Part shown: piece after piece, positions 5,394-7,285 of the stretch
How the letters are laid out: each line of letters opens with the position of its first letter
Position numbering within the stretch: position 1 is the first letter of the stretch
From: Pseudomonadota bacterium
GTDB taxonomy: Bacteria; Pseudomonadota; Alphaproteobacteria; Kiloniellales; J153
DNA length: 7,285 bases
NCBI GenBank assembly: GCA_022572105.1
Contig: JACZWN010000170.1
Location: forward strand, 1-7,285
Direction: 5' to 3'
Notes under the pieces: model-generated
Told to the model about the DNA's origin: nothing
Database searches by the model: none
The model's input: the letters and a program-made list of their open reading frames with translations, nothing else
Translations under genes and position numbers: made by a program

Positions 5394-6072
5394 GGTCGTT
5401 CTCGTGCAGGTCGGCGGCGGCGCCCTCGAGCGCGATCGAGCCGGCTTCCAGCACGTAGGCGTAATCGGCCAGGCGCAGCGCCATCTCGGCGTTCTGCTCG
5501 ACCAGAACCACGGGCACGCCGCGCTTGTTGATCTCGACGATGATCTTGGCGATTTCGCCGACCATGATCGGCGATAGGCCGAGCGAGGGCTCGTCGAGCA
5601 GAAGCAGCTTGGGCCCCGACATCAGGGCCCGGCCCATGGCGAGCATCTGCTGCTCGCCGCCCGAGAGCGTCTTGGCCCACTGGCCGGAGCGCTCCTCGAG
5701 GCGCGGGAAATGCCCGAACACGGACTCGAGATCGCGCGCGATGCCGGCCGTGTCATGGCGCAGGAAGGCGCCGATATTCAGGTTCTCCAGGACCGTGAGC
5801 TCGGGGAAAACACGTCGCCCCTCGGGCACCTGGGCGATGCCGAGGCCGACGATCTTCTCCGGCGCCAGCCCGTCGATCCGGTGGCCGTCGTAGCGGATCT
5901 CGCCCGAGGTCAACCCGGTCAGTCCGGAAATGGCGCGCAGCGTCGTGCTCTTGCCGGCGCCGTTGGCGCCGATGATGGTGACGATGCCGCCCTCAGGCAC
6001 GGCCATGGAGATGCCCTTGAGCGCCGCCACCTTCTTGTAGTGGACGACCGCCTGGTCAACTTGCAGCAGCAT
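5365..6072 (-). CDS. livF: branched-chain amino acid-type ABC transporter ATPase LivF
   Basis: A 235-residue cytoplasmic ATPase that pairs with LivG to drive import through LivHM. All nucleotide-site motifs are intact: Walker A GANGAGKST (35-43), Q-loop Gln81 in IAQVPEGRRVFP, signature LSGGEQQ (136-142), Walker B LLLLDEPS (156-163) with catalytic Glu161, D-loop LGLS (164-167). The switch position is Gln193 in VEQNAEMAL rather than His, as is usual for LivF. PEGRRVFPELTVLENL and the ending RRAYLGG are LivF hallmarks that separate it from LivG. The ATG at 6072 overlaps the end of livG by 17 bases and the 3' end overlaps the TPR gene, giving a tightly coupled livG-livF-TPR unit. Confidence 0.95.
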   Translation of the reverse strand: MLLQVDQAVVHYKKVAALKGISMAVPEGGIVTIIGANGAGKSTTLRAISGLTGLTSGEIRYDGHRIDGLAPEKIVGLGIAQVPEGRRVFPELTVLENLNIGAFLRHDTAGIARDLESVFGHFPRLEERSGQWAKTLSGGEQQMLAMGRALMSGPKLLLLDEPSLGLSPIMVGEIAKIIVEINKRGVPVVLVEQNAEMALRLADYAYVLEAGSIALEGAAADLHENDHVRRAYLGG

Positions 6073-6826
6073 CGCCCGAGGCCCCCAGATAAGCTTCGAT
6101 GACGTCGGGATGGGCGCGAATCTCGGCGGGCGAGCCCTCGGCCAGCAGGCGGCCGAAGTTGAGCACGGTGATCCTGTCGCACAGGCCCATGACCGCCTGC
6201 ATGTCGTGCTCGACCAGCAGCAGGGTCACGCCCCGGGCGCGCACGCGGCGCACCAGCTCCATCATGTGCCGCGTCTCCTCCGGGTTCATGCCCGTGAACG
6301 GCTCGTCGAGGAGCAGGAGATGGGGGTCGGCGGCCAGCGCGACGGCGACGCCGAGCACGCGCTGCAGGCCGTGCGGCAGGTCCGAGGCCAACGCGTCCCT
6401 GCGCGCGGCAAGGCCCATGAACTCGAGGATCTCCAGCGCCTTGGACTCGGCCTGGCGCTCGACCCCGCGGCCGGTGCCGAGGATGGCGCTCACGAAGTTG
6501 ACGGGGGCGTGCAGGTGGCAGCCGACCAGCACGTTCTTGAACACGCTGAACTCCTGGAACAGAGTCGTCGACTGGAACGTGCGCACCAGGCCGCGCCGGG
6601 CGATCTGGTTGGTGCTGAGCCCCGCGATCGCCTCGCCGCGATAGCTGATGCGGCCCGCCGTCGGGCGGTAATAGCCGGTGATCACGTTGAAGATGGTGGT
6701 CTTGCCGGCGCCGTTGGGGCCGATCAGGCCGCGGATCTCGCCCTCCTCGACCGCGAAGCTGAGATCGCTTACCGCCGAGAGCCCGCCGAAGCGGCGCGTC
6801 AGATTGTCGACCTCGAGCAGCGGCAT
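6056..6826 (-). CDS. livG: branched-chain amino acid-type ABC transporter ATPase LivG
   Basis: A 256-residue ATPase, partner of LivF. Walker A GPNGAGKTT (36-44), Q-loop Gln85 in VRTFQ, Walker B LLLLDEPF (170-177), LivG-type GMNPEET (179-185), and H-loop VEHDM with His207 are all present, as is the C-terminal EAYLG. The signature helix is atypical: LPHGLQRVLGVAVALA (150-165) where LivG proteins commonly read LSYGQQRRLEIARALA, so the Gln after Gly is Leu and the RAL arginine is Val. AGGAGA (6837-6832) stands five bases before the ATG, a good ribosome site, and this is the first gene of the livG-livF-TPR unit. The 89-base gap upstream holds a perfect palindrome (6902-6913). Confidence 0.94.
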   Translation of the reverse strand: MPLLEVDNLTRRFGGLSAVSDLSFAVEEGEIRGLIGPNGAGKTTIFNVITGYYRPTAGRISYRGEAIAGLSTNQIARRGLVRTFQSTTLFQEFSVFKNVLVGCHLHAPVNFVSAILGTGRGVERQAESKALEILEFMGLAARRDALASDLPHGLQRVLGVAVALAADPHLLLLDEPFTGMNPEETRHMMELVRRVRARGVTLLLVEHDMQAVMGLCDRITVLNFGRLLAEGSPAEIRAHPDVIEAYLGASGDAAAS

Positions 6827-6901
6827 TCCCGTCTCCTGCCGGTCTTCTTCGTGCTTGGTGCCATGTTACCGTTGCGCCGCGGCCGAGGATAGCGGCTCAT
6901 A

Positions 6902-6913
6902 CCAACCGGTTGG
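6902..6913. promoter_or_regulatory. perfect 12-bp palindrome upstream of livG, possible operator
   Basis: CCAACCGGTTGG is its own reverse complement with no spacer. It lies about 75 bases upstream of the livG start and two bases after the stop codon of the minus-strand gene before it. A continuous dyad of this size suits a dimeric regulator. As RNA it folds poorly because there is no loop, and there is no T-run, so a terminator is less likely. No clear promoter elements are visible in 6838-6901. Confidence 0.35.
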
Positions 6914-6915
6914 AC

Positions 6916-7285
6916 TCAATCCTCGAGTCCGGAACGGAGCGCGGCCAGGACCTCGTCGAGCGGTGCGTCCAGGGCGTTGTGGGGGATCCTGAGCTCGGGC
7001 CGGCGGAACAGGCGGTTGGAGGTGAGCCTGGCCCGCTCGGCCCGCGGCAGGGCGCTCAGAAATCCCTCCGGATCTCGCAGGCTCAGCGTGATGAAGGCCT
7101 GTATGCGGCTGCCGCTGGTGTAGACCGAGTCAATCGCCGCCCAGGGTACCGCGGCGATGTCCCAATCCCGAAACCATACGCCGTCCCGGTCGAGCACCAA
7201 GCGCGGCCGTTGGTCGCGCGCACTGCGCATAACCACGGCCAGGACGCCCGCCGCCATAACCAAAACCACGGCGCCCACCAGTTCC
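6916..7285 (-). CDS. membrane-anchored PH-like domain protein, N-terminus outside the window
   Basis: The frame is open to the right edge, so only the C-terminal part (at least 122 residues) is seen. A GTG at 7278 could be read as a start, but the codons before it are also open and the first visible residues (VVLVMAAGVLAVVM) are already inside a transmembrane helix, so the true start probably lies beyond 7285. After the helix comes a beta-rich domain: RPRLVLDRDGVWFRDWDIAAVPWAAIDSVY has the pattern of small bacterial PH-like (STM3941-type) proteins, followed by a strand with LSLRDPEGFLSAL and a C-terminal helix (LDEVLAALRSGLED). Function of such proteins is unknown. It is on the same strand as livG with an 89-base gap, so it may be a separate unit. 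Confidence 0.6.
   Translation of the reverse strand, partial: ELVGAVVLVMAAGVLAVVMRSARDQRPRLVLDRDGVWFRDWDIAAVPWAAIDSVYTSGSRIQAFITLSLRDPEGFLSALPRAERARLTSNRLFRRPELRIPHNALDAPLDEVLAALRSGLED

Noticed and set aside
4823..5680. 285-residue minus-strand ORF over the TPR gene and livF
   Set aside because: Arg/Ala/Pro-rich alternate frame crossing the livF end; the coupled TPR frame fits codon use and structure better.
6110..6892. 260-residue plus-strand ORF opposite livG
   Set aside because: Antisense shadow of an ATPase gene with intact Walker motifs.

Overview
GC-rich DNA (very high G+C at third codon positions in the main genes) with the gene style of an alphaproteobacterium, possibly Rhodospirillales-like. 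That placement rests on composition and gene content and is not proven here. Most of the window is one branched-chain-amino-acid-type ABC importer (HAAT/Liv family) split into two convergent transcription units.

Layout. Bases 1-697 hold no complete gene. They contain the 5' end of a possible minus-strand gene running off the left edge (1-100), a 275-bp MITE-like element with perfect 33-bp terminal inverted repeats (143-417) and an inner 94-bp palindrome (176-269), then the leader of the transporter operon with a 15-bp-period AT-rich repeat (561-600) and a perfect GC hairpin (598-620). Plus strand: Tat-exported substrate-binding protein (698-1993), a 133-bp gap with a strong hairpin, livH (2127-3002), and livM (2995-4026, overlapping livH by 8 bp). 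Minus strand, right to left: the C-terminal part of a membrane-anchored PH-like protein (entering from the right edge, ending 6916), livG (6056-6826), livF (5365-6072, overlapping livG by 17 bp), a TPR-like protein (4794-5393, overlapping livF by 29 bp), and a COG5553-type predicted metal-dependent cupin related to cysteine dioxygenases (4048-4641). The two units meet at about 4026-4050, where a short hairpin may act as a terminator.

How they work together. The periplasmic binding protein captures an amino-acid-like or other small organic ligand. LivH and LivM form the inner-membrane channel and LivG and LivF are the two ATPases. All five core parts are present once and intact, so this is a complete importer even though permeases and ATPases are on opposite strands. 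The ligand cannot be read from sequence. The cupin and the TPR protein are the only clues to a specialised role: the cupin could act on the imported compound, and the TPR protein is translationally coupled to the ATPases.

The transporter itself is ordinary. The parts most worth a second look are the palindromic element at the left, the structured leader and intergenic region of the SBP-livHM operon, the split convergent arrangement around the cupin, and the small TPR protein coupled to livGF. I see no CRISPR array, tRNA, rRNA, transposase, defence system or phage gene.
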